31,065 nucleotides of DNA from a virus. The stretch lies in the IMG/VR virus record IMGVR_UViG_3300008262_004700, positions 1-31,065 of that record; one strand, given 5' to 3'. Numbering within the stretch: position 1 is the first letter of the stretch; the number at the start of each line of letters is the position of its first letter. Below the pieces are notes generated by a model. That model worked only from the letters and a program-made list of their open reading frames with translations, did no database searches and had not been told where the DNA came from. Positions 8,665 through 16,168 of this stretch are shown here, piece after piece. Position numbers and translations under genes: made by a program.

Positions 8665-8928
8665 ATGCGGAACGAAGAGATCCGAGTCGTTATTAGGCAC
8701 GTCGGCGGCAAGACCCCATATTGGAAGGTTCTTGGTCCCGGCTGGATGGACCTGGCCGCTGACGCTCGCGGCGCCGTAGTGCTGGCGGCAAACAAGCTTG
8801 GTGAGGCCACGAACGACGATTCCTACCGAATGATTATCCTCTGGATGGACATCCCTGAAGGGTTTAGGGAACCGGATATTGAGGATTTCGAGGCTCAGGC
8901 CCCGTTTTCTAGCGACCTGGTCTGCTAG
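8665..8928 (+). CDS. Small hypothetical protein
   Basis: An 87-aa ORF; the start at 8665 (MRNEEIRVVIRHVGG) is chosen over a longer in-frame start because a TACAAT box lies 6 nt upstream and no Shine-Dalgarno precedes either start. The protein is a mixed alpha/beta polypeptide with GPGWMDLAADARGAVVLAAN. No family is recognised. It is transcribed divergently from the tail operon and its 3' end overlaps the convergent ParB-like gene by 20 bp. Confidence 0.6.
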   Translation: MRNEEIRVVIRHVGGKTPYWKVLGPGWMDLAADARGAVVLAANKLGEATNDDSYRMIILWMDIPEGFREPDIEDFEAQAPFSSDLVC

Positions 8929-9433
8929 GCGTAAACTCGAAGCTGCACTGTGGGCAGCGTACAACTCGGTCCTTCTTCTCCGGATCTGCCTCCACCTCGA
9001 GGTCCATCGGCTCGTTTGCTCGCTTAATGATGTCCTCAATGTCGTCGTCGTCGTACCCCAGTGCGGCAACGTTGACCTTTTCGTCCGTGAGGTCTTTAAT
9101 CAAGCTCAGTAGGACGTCGTCGTTGTAGCTTCCAAGGTCCGAAACGCGGTTGTCCGCTAGCATGATCTTCTTTGCCTTGACGTCATCGACATCTACCCAG
9201 ATCACCGGCACCTGTGGCATCTTGAGCCAGGTCGCCGCATGAAGCCTATGGTTCCCGACCAGCACGTGCCTAGTGGACTTCTGGGCAATCAGGGCGCCAA
9301 AGAACCCGTTGGTTCTCATGCTGTTAATAATGGCCCCAATATCGCCTACCCGCGGGTTCTCCGGGTGCGGGTCGATGGAGTCTGTATCGACCATTTCTAT
9401 TGACTCTTGAAGGATCTTAATGTCTTCTGGCAT
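8909..9433 (-). CDS. ParB-like N-terminal domain protein
   Basis: A 174-aa protein with the ParB/Srx N-terminal fold signature. DPHPENPRVGD is at 21-31, VGNHRLHAA at 59-67 (counterpart of the ParB GxHR box) and ADNRVSDLG at 93-101. It ends with CPQCSFEF, a single visible CxxC pair. Canonical ParB proteins bind CTP and parS, but phages carry many short ParB-like proteins with nuclease, ATPase or unknown roles. It lies divergent from the terminase small subunit. TATGAT 6 nt before the ATG suggests a leaderless transcript. It is one of three ParB-domain genes in this window. Confidence 0.85.
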   Translation of the reverse strand: MPEDIKILQESIEMVDTDSIDPHPENPRVGDIGAIINSMRTNGFFGALIAQKSTRHVLVGNHRLHAATWLKMPQVPVIWVDVDDVKAKKIMLADNRVSDLGSYNDDVLLSLIKDLTDEKVNVAALGYDDDDIEDIIKRANEPMDLEVEADPEKKDRVVRCPQCSFEFTPSRPGR

Positions 9434-9439
9434 GCGTGT

Positions 9440-9445
9440 ATCATA
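9440..9445 (-). promoter_or_regulatory. Candidate -10 element (TATGAT) for leaderless ParB-like gene
   Basis: On the minus strand TATGAT is followed by ACACGC and the ATG at 9433. The 57-bp gap to the terminase gene must also hold the plus-strand promoter; TAATAT at 9456-9461 is a possible -10 for it. Confidence 0.5.
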
Positions 9446-9490
9446 ACATATGTGTTAATATCCTGACACTGCTAATAAGGAGGCAGCCAA

Positions 9491-10033
9491 ATGGGTAGAC
9501 CAGGAAGAAAACCAGCGGCCGAGATGGAGGCCCTCAGAGAGAAGATTAAGGCCCTGTATCTCAACGGGGTCCCGTACGCCCAGATAGCCAAGGCTTGCGA
9601 TCTAAGCATCGATAGCATCTATCACCACATGTCCGTCATCAAGAAGGAGTGGGCCGCCGAGAAGCTTGACATCCCGGTCGTTCGCGGTGAGCTCATGGAC
9701 AAAATCCGCCAGATAAGCCGCGATGCTGCGGCCGGTGCTGCCCGCTCCCGTGGCGGCAGCGCTGAAGTTGCTTTCCTCAGACTCCAGATGGAGGCTGTGC
9801 AAACCGTCGCCAAGATGGTTGGCGCTTACGCCCCAGAGAAGACTGAGCTCACCGGCGAGGGTGGCGGTCCAGTCATGATCGCCCAAGAGCACAATATTGA
9901 CTCTCTCGACAGCGAGAAGATCGCTGCTCGGCTCACTGAGTGGGCTGAGAATCTCAGGAATGAGGATGACATCGAGAAGGAAAACCTAGAGTTTACGGAG
10001 AACAAAGTTGTCCTCACCGAACCCACAAAGTAG
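9491..10033 (+). CDS. terS: Terminase small subunit (putative)
   Basis: A 180-aa protein directly upstream of the large terminase and overlapping it by 26 bp. The start has a strong AGGAGG eight bases upstream. Residues ~12-50 form a helix-turn-helix of resolvase/terminase type (LYLNGVPYAQIAKACDLSID, then SIYHHMSVIKKEW). The middle is alanine-rich helical (AAAGAARSRGGSAEVAFLRLQ), consistent with oligomerisation, and the tail is acidic. Small subunits recognise packaging sites on phage DNA and feed the motor. The call comes from position and HTH; small terminases diverge strongly. Confidence 0.8.
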   Translation: MGRPGRKPAAEMEALREKIKALYLNGVPYAQIAKACDLSIDSIYHHMSVIKKEWAAEKLDIPVVRGELMDKIRQISRDAAAGAARSRGGSAEVAFLRLQMEAVQTVAKMVGAYAPEKTELTGEGGGPVMIAQEHNIDSLDSEKIAARLTEWAENLRNEDDIEKENLEFTENKVVLTEPTK

Positions 10034-11459
10034 TCCGCAGGCACAGTACCGAGAGTGGCTTCGTGTCCAGGCGGCCACAAGCGACGCAGCCTTCGCCGAG
10101 TACATGTCCGGCCTCGTCTTCCCAAGGCACCTTGTTGGCATGGAGAAGTTTCTAGATAAGAACGACACAGCCCTGGTGCTGATGCCCCGTGGTCACGCCA
10201 AGACAACAATGTTGATACACAGGGTTGCAAGACTTGTTGGCGAGACTCGCGGCAAGGTGCGGATTGGTGTACTTACGGCGGTACAGAGCGACGGTATTGC
10301 CCGATCCCGCGCAATTAAGACGCTTGTGGAGTCCCCCTACTTTGCAGAGGTGTTCCCGTGGGCGAAGGAGGGCGTCGTTGGGAGGAAATGGACGGACGCA
10401 GTCTGGATCGTCAAGGGTGTGGACCTTGGCAAGGACACGACTTGCTTCGCTGACGGCTTGACATCCGTAAAGCCTGGGCCGCGCCTTGACATCCTTCTCG
10501 CAGACGACATGGTTGGATTGCGAGAGAACTCGACCGCAGGCGCCAGAAAGAAGGCAGAGGAAATCTACTGGCAAGTTGTCGACCCGATGCTTGTCCCTGG
10601 GGCAAAGCGCTGGTACATCGGGACAAGGTGGCATGAAGACGATTTCTACGCAAGGCTACATGCTCGAGGCATACCTACGCTTCGGAGGGCCGCGATAGAG
10701 GACAATAAGCCACTATGGCCTGGATACTTCAGCCTTGCTGACCTCGAGAGGAAGCGGGAGGAGCTCGGAGGCCCGATCTTTTCACTCCAATTCCAGAATG
10801 ACGTGACCCAGATGGGTGGCAACATCTTCCGTCATGACTGGCTCCAGCACGTTGACAAGATTCCTCACGGTTCCCGCAGGATAGGTGTTGACCTTGCCGC
10901 TTCTGCCAGCGAGCGGTCTGACTACACGGCTGCGGTAGAGGTAGTCGAGGATACCTCGGGTAACCTCTATGTAGTTGGTGCCTACCGATCAAGAATCCAG
11001 GAAGGGCACCGGTATTGGCTTACTGGTATCGATAAGGACGGCGGGCTGCTCAACGATGAGACGAGCCCCCGCGTCTCGTGGCCAGCAAGATTGGTTGGCC
11101 TAAAGGGACAGGATATAGACCAAGTGGATGAGCCTCGATTCCTGGAAGCAGTGAACATCGAGTCGGTGCAGTACCAGGCAACCTTTATCCGAGAGCTTCT
11201 CGCTGAGACGAGGCTCCCGGCAAAGGCTGTCCGCCCAGACCGAGACAAGGTAATTCGTGCTCGGGCCCTTGCTGCAAGGTATGAGGCCGGGAAGGTCTTT
11301 CACTTGAAGGGCGGTCCCGGCATAGACGCCCTAGAGAGGGAGATGCTCACGTTCCCAAATAGCACCCACGACGACATGGTTGACGCCCTTGGCTACGCTG
11401 CTGATCTAACTGGATCAACCTTCTACTTCACGTCCGGAAGCAGAGGGCTTTCGCTATAG
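10008..11459 (+). CDS. terL: Terminase large subunit, ATPase and nuclease
   Basis: A 483-aa packaging motor. The ATPase domain shows a Walker A-like MPRGHAKTT at 59-67, Walker B LDILLADDM at 160-168 and a coupling segment WYIGTRWHEDDF near 202-213. The RNase H-like nuclease follows with GVDLAAS at 293-299 and the terminal acidic motif HDDMVDALGYA near 455. The start is TTG at 10008 (GGAG seven bases upstream), overlapping the small subunit; the first in-frame ATG would remove 32 residues. It converges with the next minus-strand gene, overlapping it by 6 bp. Length and motif order are normal for the family. Confidence 0.95.
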   Translation: MSSPNPQSSPQAQYREWLRVQAATSDAAFAEYMSGLVFPRHLVGMEKFLDKNDTALVLMPRGHAKTTMLIHRVARLVGETRGKVRIGVLTAVQSDGIARSRAIKTLVESPYFAEVFPWAKEGVVGRKWTDAVWIVKGVDLGKDTTCFADGLTSVKPGPRLDILLADDMVGLRENSTAGARKKAEEIYWQVVDPMLVPGAKRWYIGTRWHEDDFYARLHARGIPTLRRAAIEDNKPLWPGYFSLADLERKREELGGPIFSLQFQNDVTQMGGNIFRHDWLQHVDKIPHGSRRIGVDLAASASERSDYTAAVEVVEDTSGNLYVVGAYRSRIQEGHRYWLTGIDKDGGLLNDETSPRVSWPARLVGLKGQDIDQVDEPRFLEAVNIESVQYQATFIRELLAETRLPAKAVRPDRDKVIRARALAARYEAGKVFHLKGGPGIDALEREMLTFPNSTHDDMVDALGYAADLTGSTFYFTSGSRGLSL

Positions 11460-11813
11460 CCTTTTAAACAGCTGCCTGCTTATGCACTTTTGGCAGTATT
11501 CGTGGGCATACCCGTCAGCAATGGTTAGAGACTTTGCGTGATCTGTTATGAGCGAGTCTGCCTGTTCATGCTTGCACTTAGTGCAGCGCCATTGAACCTC
11601 TTTCGCAGTTCCCGGCTCAAGCATGTACTGCCAGATGTCACGCGAGGGATCAGGATGCTTGCGGGTGCTGATCTTGTGACCCTCTTCCTGTAGCTCCCTT
11701 AGCCGACGCAGGCCTTCACTTCCGCCAACCTTTTCGTTGGCAAGGTCGCTGCCGTCAACCCATCGGCCGATTCGATCGGTCAAATAGGACAAGACCTCAT
11801 CTTTCCTGGTCAT
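11454..11813 (-). CDS. Hypothetical protein with winged-helix-like N-terminus and zinc ribbon
   Basis: A 119-aa protein. The N-terminus (KDEVLSYLTDRIGRWVDG, then LRRLRELQEEGHKI) looks like a winged helix of the type used in phage regulators. The C-terminus has CTKCKHEQ and, 30 residues on, CQKC, a probable zinc ribbon. It overlaps the HTH gene upstream by one base at 11813 and the terL 3' end. Probably DNA-binding; no named family is claimed. Confidence 0.65.
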   Translation of the reverse strand: MTRKDEVLSYLTDRIGRWVDGSDLANEKVGGSEGLRRLRELQEEGHKISTRKHPDPSRDIWQYMLEPGTAKEVQWRCTKCKHEQADSLITDHAKSLTIADGYAHEYCQKCISRQLFKRL

Positions 11814-12016
11814 CAGCTGCCGTATTGATTTTGCTGCTTCCCGAGGCTCTCGTCTCGGTATCGCTCAATTTCCTCTCGGCTAATAACGTAGTGCCCGCGA
11901 TCGTCCTTCTTTGCCGCCAGGCGTCGGAAGTAGATCTGGTTCTTTAGCGTGCTGTACGAGATTCCGAGAATGTGCGCCGCTTCTCTTAGTGTGTAGAGCT
12001 TGTTAATTTCAGGCAT
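11813..12016 (-). CDS. MerR/excisionase-type helix-turn-helix protein
   Basis: A 67-aa protein almost entirely made of one small HTH domain: YTLREAAHILGISYSTLKNQ is the helix-turn-helix, followed by the wing segment GHYVISREEIERY. This is the layout of HTH_17 / excisionase-like DNA-binding proteins, which serve as phage regulators or recombination directionality factors. No integrase is present in the window, so a regulatory role is as likely as excision. It sits 7 bp downstream of the DUF932 gene. Confidence 0.82.
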   Translation of the reverse strand: MPEINKLYTLREAAHILGISYSTLKNQIYFRRLAAKKDDRGHYVISREEIERYRDESLGKQQNQYGS

Positions 12017-12023
12017 AACTACC

Positions 12024-12998
12024 TCAGGAACTCATGACGGATTCGAGCGAAGCTTTCTTGGCTCGCGCTGCGTACCCGTCGAACAAAATTGACTCAGCCT
12101 TTGCATCGGAGACAGAACTTGTCTTGCCGCCGCGGTAGGCCATCCCATGGTCAATGAACTCGGTAATCGCGTTCCATAGTCCCCACTTCGTCATGCGGAC
12201 AGACTCAATGTTCTGCGACTCAAGCCAATTGCCCATAACTTTCTGGGCGTTAATGGACATCTCTGCTCCACCGCGCTTCTCATCCTCGGTAAGGGGGAAA
12301 ACGCTCTTAACCATCGCCAACCCCTCTGGGATCGTGATTACGGTGTGCGCCATATTGTTTGCCATGACCTTGAAGTCATCCATGTAGGACGTCGTGAGCT
12401 TAAGAATTTCACGAGCCTGATTGATTCTTCCCGCGATGTTTTCGGTGTGGCGAATAGAGAACTTGTCTTTGGCGCCGCGGAACGCAGCGTTAAGGGTGTT
12501 CATGCAGACGACTCGCACCGGCGTGATGCAGGCCTTGAAGGCGTGGATTCCGTCGTGGCCGTTCGAAACAAGAAGGTATGTCTTCACCTTGCTGACGTCT
12601 CCGTCAACGACGAAGTCGTGAGGAAGCTCAATTGATGAGAAGATAATCTCCCCGTTGCGAAGAGATCCTGCTGTCTCAAATCGCCCGCCGACGCCACACA
12701 GGTCCTCAGCGAACTCAAAGATTCGATCGTTCTGTACGACCTTATATCGCTGGCTAACAATTCCCAGCACCTTGTGGTCAGAATCGCGAACGTTTGCCAC
12801 CCTGTCTGGGATATGCGCCCCGATCCCGTCAACAACGATCGGCATCTGGTTTACCTTCCATCCAAGCTTAGCTGCCACAATCATCTGGTCAGCCTTTGCC
12901 AGGTCGGCAAGATTTTCAATTAAACCTGCAGTGGCTCCTGCGTGCCAGGGCAAACCCCGGTTTCCAACGAACGCCATACTTTCTACTTCATGGGCCAT
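12024..12998 (-). CDS. DUF932 / phage-plasmid-like protein (TIGR03299 type)
   Basis: A 324-aa protein matching the phage/plasmid DUF932 family by features I recognise: the N-terminal GLPWH and the segment VLGIVSQRYKVVQNDRIFEF. Others are TYLLVSNGHDGIHAFKACIT, PVRVVCMNTLNAA and the later HTENI plus helical repeat. The family is widespread in phages and plasmids and its biochemical role is not established. The ATG at 12998 has a near-perfect AAGGAGGTG, and a promoter-like TTGCAG-N17-TAGACT lies just upstream, so it probably starts its own transcript with the two small downstream genes. Confidence 0.88.
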   Translation of the reverse strand: MAHEVESMAFVGNRGLPWHAGATAGLIENLADLAKADQMIVAAKLGWKVNQMPIVVDGIGAHIPDRVANVRDSDHKVLGIVSQRYKVVQNDRIFEFAEDLCGVGGRFETAGSLRNGEIIFSSIELPHDFVVDGDVSKVKTYLLVSNGHDGIHAFKACITPVRVVCMNTLNAAFRGAKDKFSIRHTENIAGRINQAREILKLTTSYMDDFKVMANNMAHTVITIPEGLAMVKSVFPLTEDEKRGGAEMSINAQKVMGNWLESQNIESVRMTKWGLWNAITEFIDHGMAYRGGKTSSVSDAKAESILFDGYAARAKKASLESVMSS

Positions 12999-13018
12999 AA
13001 GGCACCTCCTTCGGGTAC

Positions 13019-13047
13019 AGTCTAGCCGAGTCTAGTCGGAACTGCAA
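13019..13047 (-). promoter_or_regulatory. Candidate promoter TTGCAG-N17-TAGACT
   Basis: In the 50-bp gap upstream of the DUF932 gene, the minus strand has TTGCAG (13042-13047), a 17-nt spacer and TAGACT (13019-13024). CTAGACT and GCTAGACT repeat in tandem here. The position and spacing fit a vegetative sigma promoter with a short leader carrying AGGAGGTG. Confidence 0.45.
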
Positions 13048-13048
13048 C

Positions 13049-13273
13049 CTAATCCGAAATCGATGAGTTGTACTTGACTACAACCGCCCTGGAATCTATT
13101 TCTTCCTGAATGATGTCAATGGCGTCGGATACTCCACGGAGGTATGCCGCGCGAACAAGCACGTCGCTTTTGTTCGGCGCCGAGAACATGCCGCTAGCGA
13201 AGCCGCTTTGGAGCACTGCTCTAAGCCGCTCGATCGCCGAGACGGCCGCTTCTTTACCCTTGGCTTTCGACAT
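13049..13273 (-). CDS. Small hypothetical protein
   Basis: A 74-aa ORF starting MSKAKGKEAAVSAIERL; an ATG 48 bp further upstream exists but would run through the membrane gene in another frame. The body is helical (AIERLRAVLQSG, VRAAYLRGVSDAIDIIQEEI). No family is recognised. It overlaps the 3' end of the small membrane-protein gene by 20 bp and is the last gene of the modification-type operon. Confidence 0.55.
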   Translation of the reverse strand: MSKAKGKEAAVSAIERLRAVLQSGFASGMFSAPNKSDVLVRAAYLRGVSDAIDIIQEEIDSRAVVVKYNSSISD

Positions 13274-13403
13274 ACCGAATAGCCGCCTGGGACAGGGAGA
13301 ACAGAAGAAGTCCAGCGCCAATAAACTTATTTAGCTCGAAGACTCCGTAAAGCAAAAGGCCAGCGCCGATAAAGCCGGTAAGGTGTCCTACTGCCTTAAC
13401 CAT
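13254..13403 (-). CDS. Small two-helix membrane protein
   Basis: A 49-aa ORF with two short hydrophobic segments, GHLTGFIGAGLLLYGVF and NKFIGAGLLLFSLSQAAI, separated by ELN. The repeated FIGAGLLL suggests an internal duplication into a hairpin. Its ATG overlaps the stop of the IbrB-like gene as TAATG, the same coupling seen elsewhere in this operon, which supports it as real. A holin-like or membrane-anchor role is possible but unproven. Confidence 0.6.
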   Translation of the reverse strand: MVKAVGHLTGFIGAGLLLYGVFELNKFIGAGLLLFSLSQAAIRYVESQG

Positions 13404-13924
13404 TACTTATCCTCCTCTGGCGCCCACGCCTCGTTGAAGTCATCTCTGGCAAGGCGCTTAATGATGTCTCCTCGGTCAAGCAGCCGCTCGAACTCTTCGT
13501 TGTCCATTCCAAGGCGTCGCATAATCTCGGCCTTTGGAAGCTTCATGTCGTCGGCAAGCTCAGCGACAATGTCGGCCATTCGGACCACGCCGTGGCTACC
13601 GCGTGCGCGATTGTGTCGGATTGTCGCCATACGCTGCGTTGCGGCATCTACATCGATGAACACTACCGGAACGAGGAAGTCTGTCATTTCCCCAACTCGG
13701 GGGTCACCGGAGCATGTCCATCGGTGGAATCCGTCAACAATTTCCCCGCTTCGACGCGCCACAATCGGCTGTGTCCAGCCTGTCTCCATGATGCTGAGCT
13801 TTAGCAGCTCCAGCTCCGGTGGCGCTACGTGATTTGGGTTGTAGTCGTTTGCGCGAAGCGTATTGCGGTCGACCCACTCAACCTTCGCCAGCGGCTGCTT
13901 ATCTCGTCCTATTACCTTTTCCAT
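13403..13924 (-). CDS. IbrB-like ParB-domain protein
   Basis: A 173-aa protein with ParB-like boxes: DYNPN at 27-31, IVDGFHRW at 62-69 and IRHNRARG at 102-109. The central Gly-Phe-His-Arg replaces the usual GEHR. It lies one base downstream of a DUF3440 PP-loop gene. That pairing (DUF3440 plus ParB-like) is the one described for IbrA/IbrB, reported as co-activators of prophage gene expression in Escherichia coli. The C-terminal ~60 residues are helical and acidic. A partner role with the PP-loop enzyme is inferred from adjacency. Confidence 0.82.
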   Translation of the reverse strand: MEKVIGRDKQPLAKVEWVDRNTLRANDYNPNHVAPPELELLKLSIMETGWTQPIVARRSGEIVDGFHRWTCSGDPRVGEMTDFLVPVVFIDVDAATQRMATIRHNRARGSHGVVRMADIVAELADDMKLPKAEIMRRLGMDNEEFERLLDRGDIIKRLARDDFNEAWAPEEDK

Positions 13925-13925
13925 A

Positions 13926-15323
13926 CTATCCCCTCTTTACTCTCCAGGTTGAAAGCTCTCCGCTCTCAGCAAGCATACGATACTCGATCTTGTAGTTCTC
14001 TACCATCGCCTTTTCTCGCTCGGTAGTCTTCGGCGCTGGTGGCTCCTTTCGGTTCTTGAAATCGCCACGCATCGCCACGCTCATAAGGAAGCCCCAACTT
14101 ATGCCGGTGAGTGGGTGTGGGGCATTTGGCAGGATTGGATCGTTGGTCTTGGCGTGGTGCCACCCGATCCACCTTCGAATCCGCTTCGCAATAACCTTCT
14201 GATCTTCCGGCCGGAACTTTTTAATGTAGTGCACCATATATTGCTCCCAGCTCAAGTCAATAGGCTTTGGCGGGATTCCGACGCCCCAGAGTTCGGTGTG
14301 TGCATACATTGCGCCAGTATTCGCACCCGGAACACGGTGCGCCATGCGGTCCCAGACCTCTGGTGCTACCTTCGAGAACATCCAAAGAGAGATCATTGGC
14401 TCCTCGCCGTAAGGGGGGCCAACTCGAACCTTGTTAACGGGGATCTTCGCCATGACCATATGCCGGTACAGCTGGTTGTAGTCCCAGTCAAACTTCCTAA
14501 CTGCGGTCCAGATGTCGTTATTCGTCCAGTCATAAACCGGGTATCCCTTGAAGATCCTTGGCGTGTACTTTTGCGATTTAAGCTTAACTCCGTGCTTGTC
14601 AATTCCGTCGGTAACAATGTAATTTGCCTTAGACCCGGGGCGCTTTGACACAAGCCTCATTCTTCGGATGCTCTCCTGCGCGCGCAGTCCGATAAGCATG
14701 ATCGTCTTCTTTCCAGTCCCAGCAGGGTCGGCCATGATGTCGTTGATGTCCGGGTACATCACACGAAGCTCTGGGTCGGCGTGAGCCCTCTCCATCCATT
14801 CTTTTAGTACTGGCTGTTCGTCAATCCTTGCGTTTGCCTCTGGTGGCATTGGTCGCACCCACTTATCCTGCTCTTCTCGTGCCCACGGGAACCACCACGG
14901 GTTCTCCCTCGAGCATGCGTTTCGGTGCCGAATCGGCAAGCAGTACCAATCAAGCTGAACGCCTGGAAGCTGGGAAACTCTTCGAACGTACTCCTCTGTC
15001 TGGTACGGGATAGCCTCCTCGTCGATAAAGATGACGCGCAGCGGAAGCCTGTTTAGCTCTTTTGCAACCTCATAGGCGACCATCATGGTCGCAGTGCTAT
15101 CTTTTCCGCCGCTGAAGGATACGACTACCTCTTCGAAGTTCGCGAAGATAAACCTCATCCTGTCTAGGGCTGCCTCCCAAACATTCTTTCCAATCCCAAC
15201 ACGACGACGGACGCTGTTAGGCGCGTACTCACGCTGGTCCTTAGTTCCGTGCTTGGCCGAGGCCGCACTCTCCCAGAACGTGTCTGGGTTAATGTCGAAG
15301 TGGCTCTTCTGCTCTTCTGTCAT
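13926..15323 (-). CDS. IbrA-like DUF3440 / PAPS-reductase-family PP-loop protein
   Basis: A 465-aa protein. NVWEAALDRMRFIFANFEEV leads into VVVSFSGGKDSTATM, with the PP-loop SGGKDST at 71-77. These enzymes bind ATP in a HUP fold and either adenylate a substrate or reduce PAPS. Later segments typical of the IbrA/DUF3440 group are EEAIPYQTEEYVRRV, GLRAQESIRRMR, YPVYDWTNNDIW and LYRHMVMAKIPV. The start overlaps the upstream PP-loop gene as ATGA. The substrate is unknown; no ordinary sulfate-assimilation gene is nearby, so a biosynthetic or modification role is preferred. Confidence 0.88.
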   Translation of the reverse strand: MTEEQKSHFDINPDTFWESAASAKHGTKDQREYAPNSVRRRVGIGKNVWEAALDRMRFIFANFEEVVVSFSGGKDSTATMMVAYEVAKELNRLPLRVIFIDEEAIPYQTEEYVRRVSQLPGVQLDWYCLPIRHRNACSRENPWWFPWAREEQDKWVRPMPPEANARIDEQPVLKEWMERAHADPELRVMYPDINDIMADPAGTGKKTIMLIGLRAQESIRRMRLVSKRPGSKANYIVTDGIDKHGVKLKSQKYTPRIFKGYPVYDWTNNDIWTAVRKFDWDYNQLYRHMVMAKIPVNKVRVGPPYGEEPMISLWMFSKVAPEVWDRMAHRVPGANTGAMYAHTELWGVGIPPKPIDLSWEQYMVHYIKKFRPEDQKVIAKRIRRWIGWHHAKTNDPILPNAPHPLTGISWGFLMSVAMRGDFKNRKEPPAPKTTEREKAMVENYKIEYRMLAESGELSTWRVKRG

Positions 15324-16168
15324 GCGCTCATAATCTCATCAAATTCCGGAATGCTCTTAGGGGCAACCCGTTCAATCCAATCCCTAAATTCTACAATGGT
15401 TGGGAAGAGAGTTATATCAGACCTTCCAACCAGGTCAGCCAGGTCAACCCAATTGCTATTTGAGCCGATAATGAATCCGTACTGGCCTTTATAGGTAGGG
15501 GCAAGATTGAGATCAAAGTACTTGATGGCGGCAAGTATCTCCTCGTGCCACCAGTCATAAATTGGGGCAAGGCTCACCGTTCCCCTGCCGCGTGGGGCCT
15601 GCACGCCGCCCAGGTTCTTGTCGTGCTTTCCGCAGTGGTTCTGGTCGTCCATTCGCCTCCCCGTGATGTGCAGCGCCGACCTGTTCTTATAGCACCATTC
15701 CCTCTGGGCTGGCGCGTGAAAGTTTGCAAGTTTTGCCGGAGGGTTCTGCCCCCAAACGCTGTTTTTATTCTTAATGACCCAGGAGTTATCCGGCCCTATC
15801 TCAATTATCTCGATTTTTTCTGGCTTATGGTTGGCGACGTACTCGTGCATCTCCGCAACCTTAGCGCAACGGTATAGCGCGGCAACACCGGCGTCGTAGC
15901 CGACGATCCGAAGGACTCGCTCTGCGACAAGAGCGTCTTTGCCACCGCTCCATCCGACTGTTACCTTCCCTGGATACTTCTGCTTAGCCAGCTCAATTCT
16001 TCGGGTTGCTTCGTCGATCCTGTCTTCGAGCCACGACGTAGGGACGTACTTCTCGATTTCGTCATATGCTCGCCAGATTGTTACGTCGTCCCACTTCTTC
16101 CCGCGGCGTGTATTCGTAGCAATTGTGCCATTGTTGGTGATATCAAGCCCCGGGTACCTGCGCCTCAT
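15320..16168 (-). CDS. PP-loop / PAPS reductase-like enzyme
   Basis: A 282-aa protein with KVTVGWSGGKDALVAERVL; the PP-loop SGGKDA is at 74-79. RCAKVAEMHEYV and an acidic strand follow, as in PAPS-reductase/ATP-sulfurylase-like HUP enzymes. Cys and His residues around REWCYKNRS and NHCGKHD could bind metal or act in sulfur transfer. It is clearly different in length and sequence from the neighbouring IbrA-like protein, so the operon encodes two distinct PP-loop enzymes. Both junctions overlap as ATGA. Confidence 0.82.
   Translation of the reverse strand: MRRRYPGLDITNNGTIATNTRRGKKWDDVTIWRAYDEIEKYVPTSWLEDRIDEATRRIELAKQKYPGKVTVGWSGGKDALVAERVLRIVGYDAGVAALYRCAKVAEMHEYVANHKPEKIEIIEIGPDNSWVIKNKNSVWGQNPPAKLANFHAPAQREWCYKNRSALHITGRRMDDQNHCGKHDKNLGGVQAPRGRGTVSLAPIYDWWHEEILAAIKYFDLNLAPTYKGQYGFIIGSNSNWVDLADLVGRSDITLFPTIVEFRDWIERVAPKSIPEFDEIMSA

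Noticed and set aside
11813-12016. Excisionase as evidence for a lysogeny module
   Set aside because: No integrase, repressor or att site is visible; the small HTH protein alone does not establish lysogeny.
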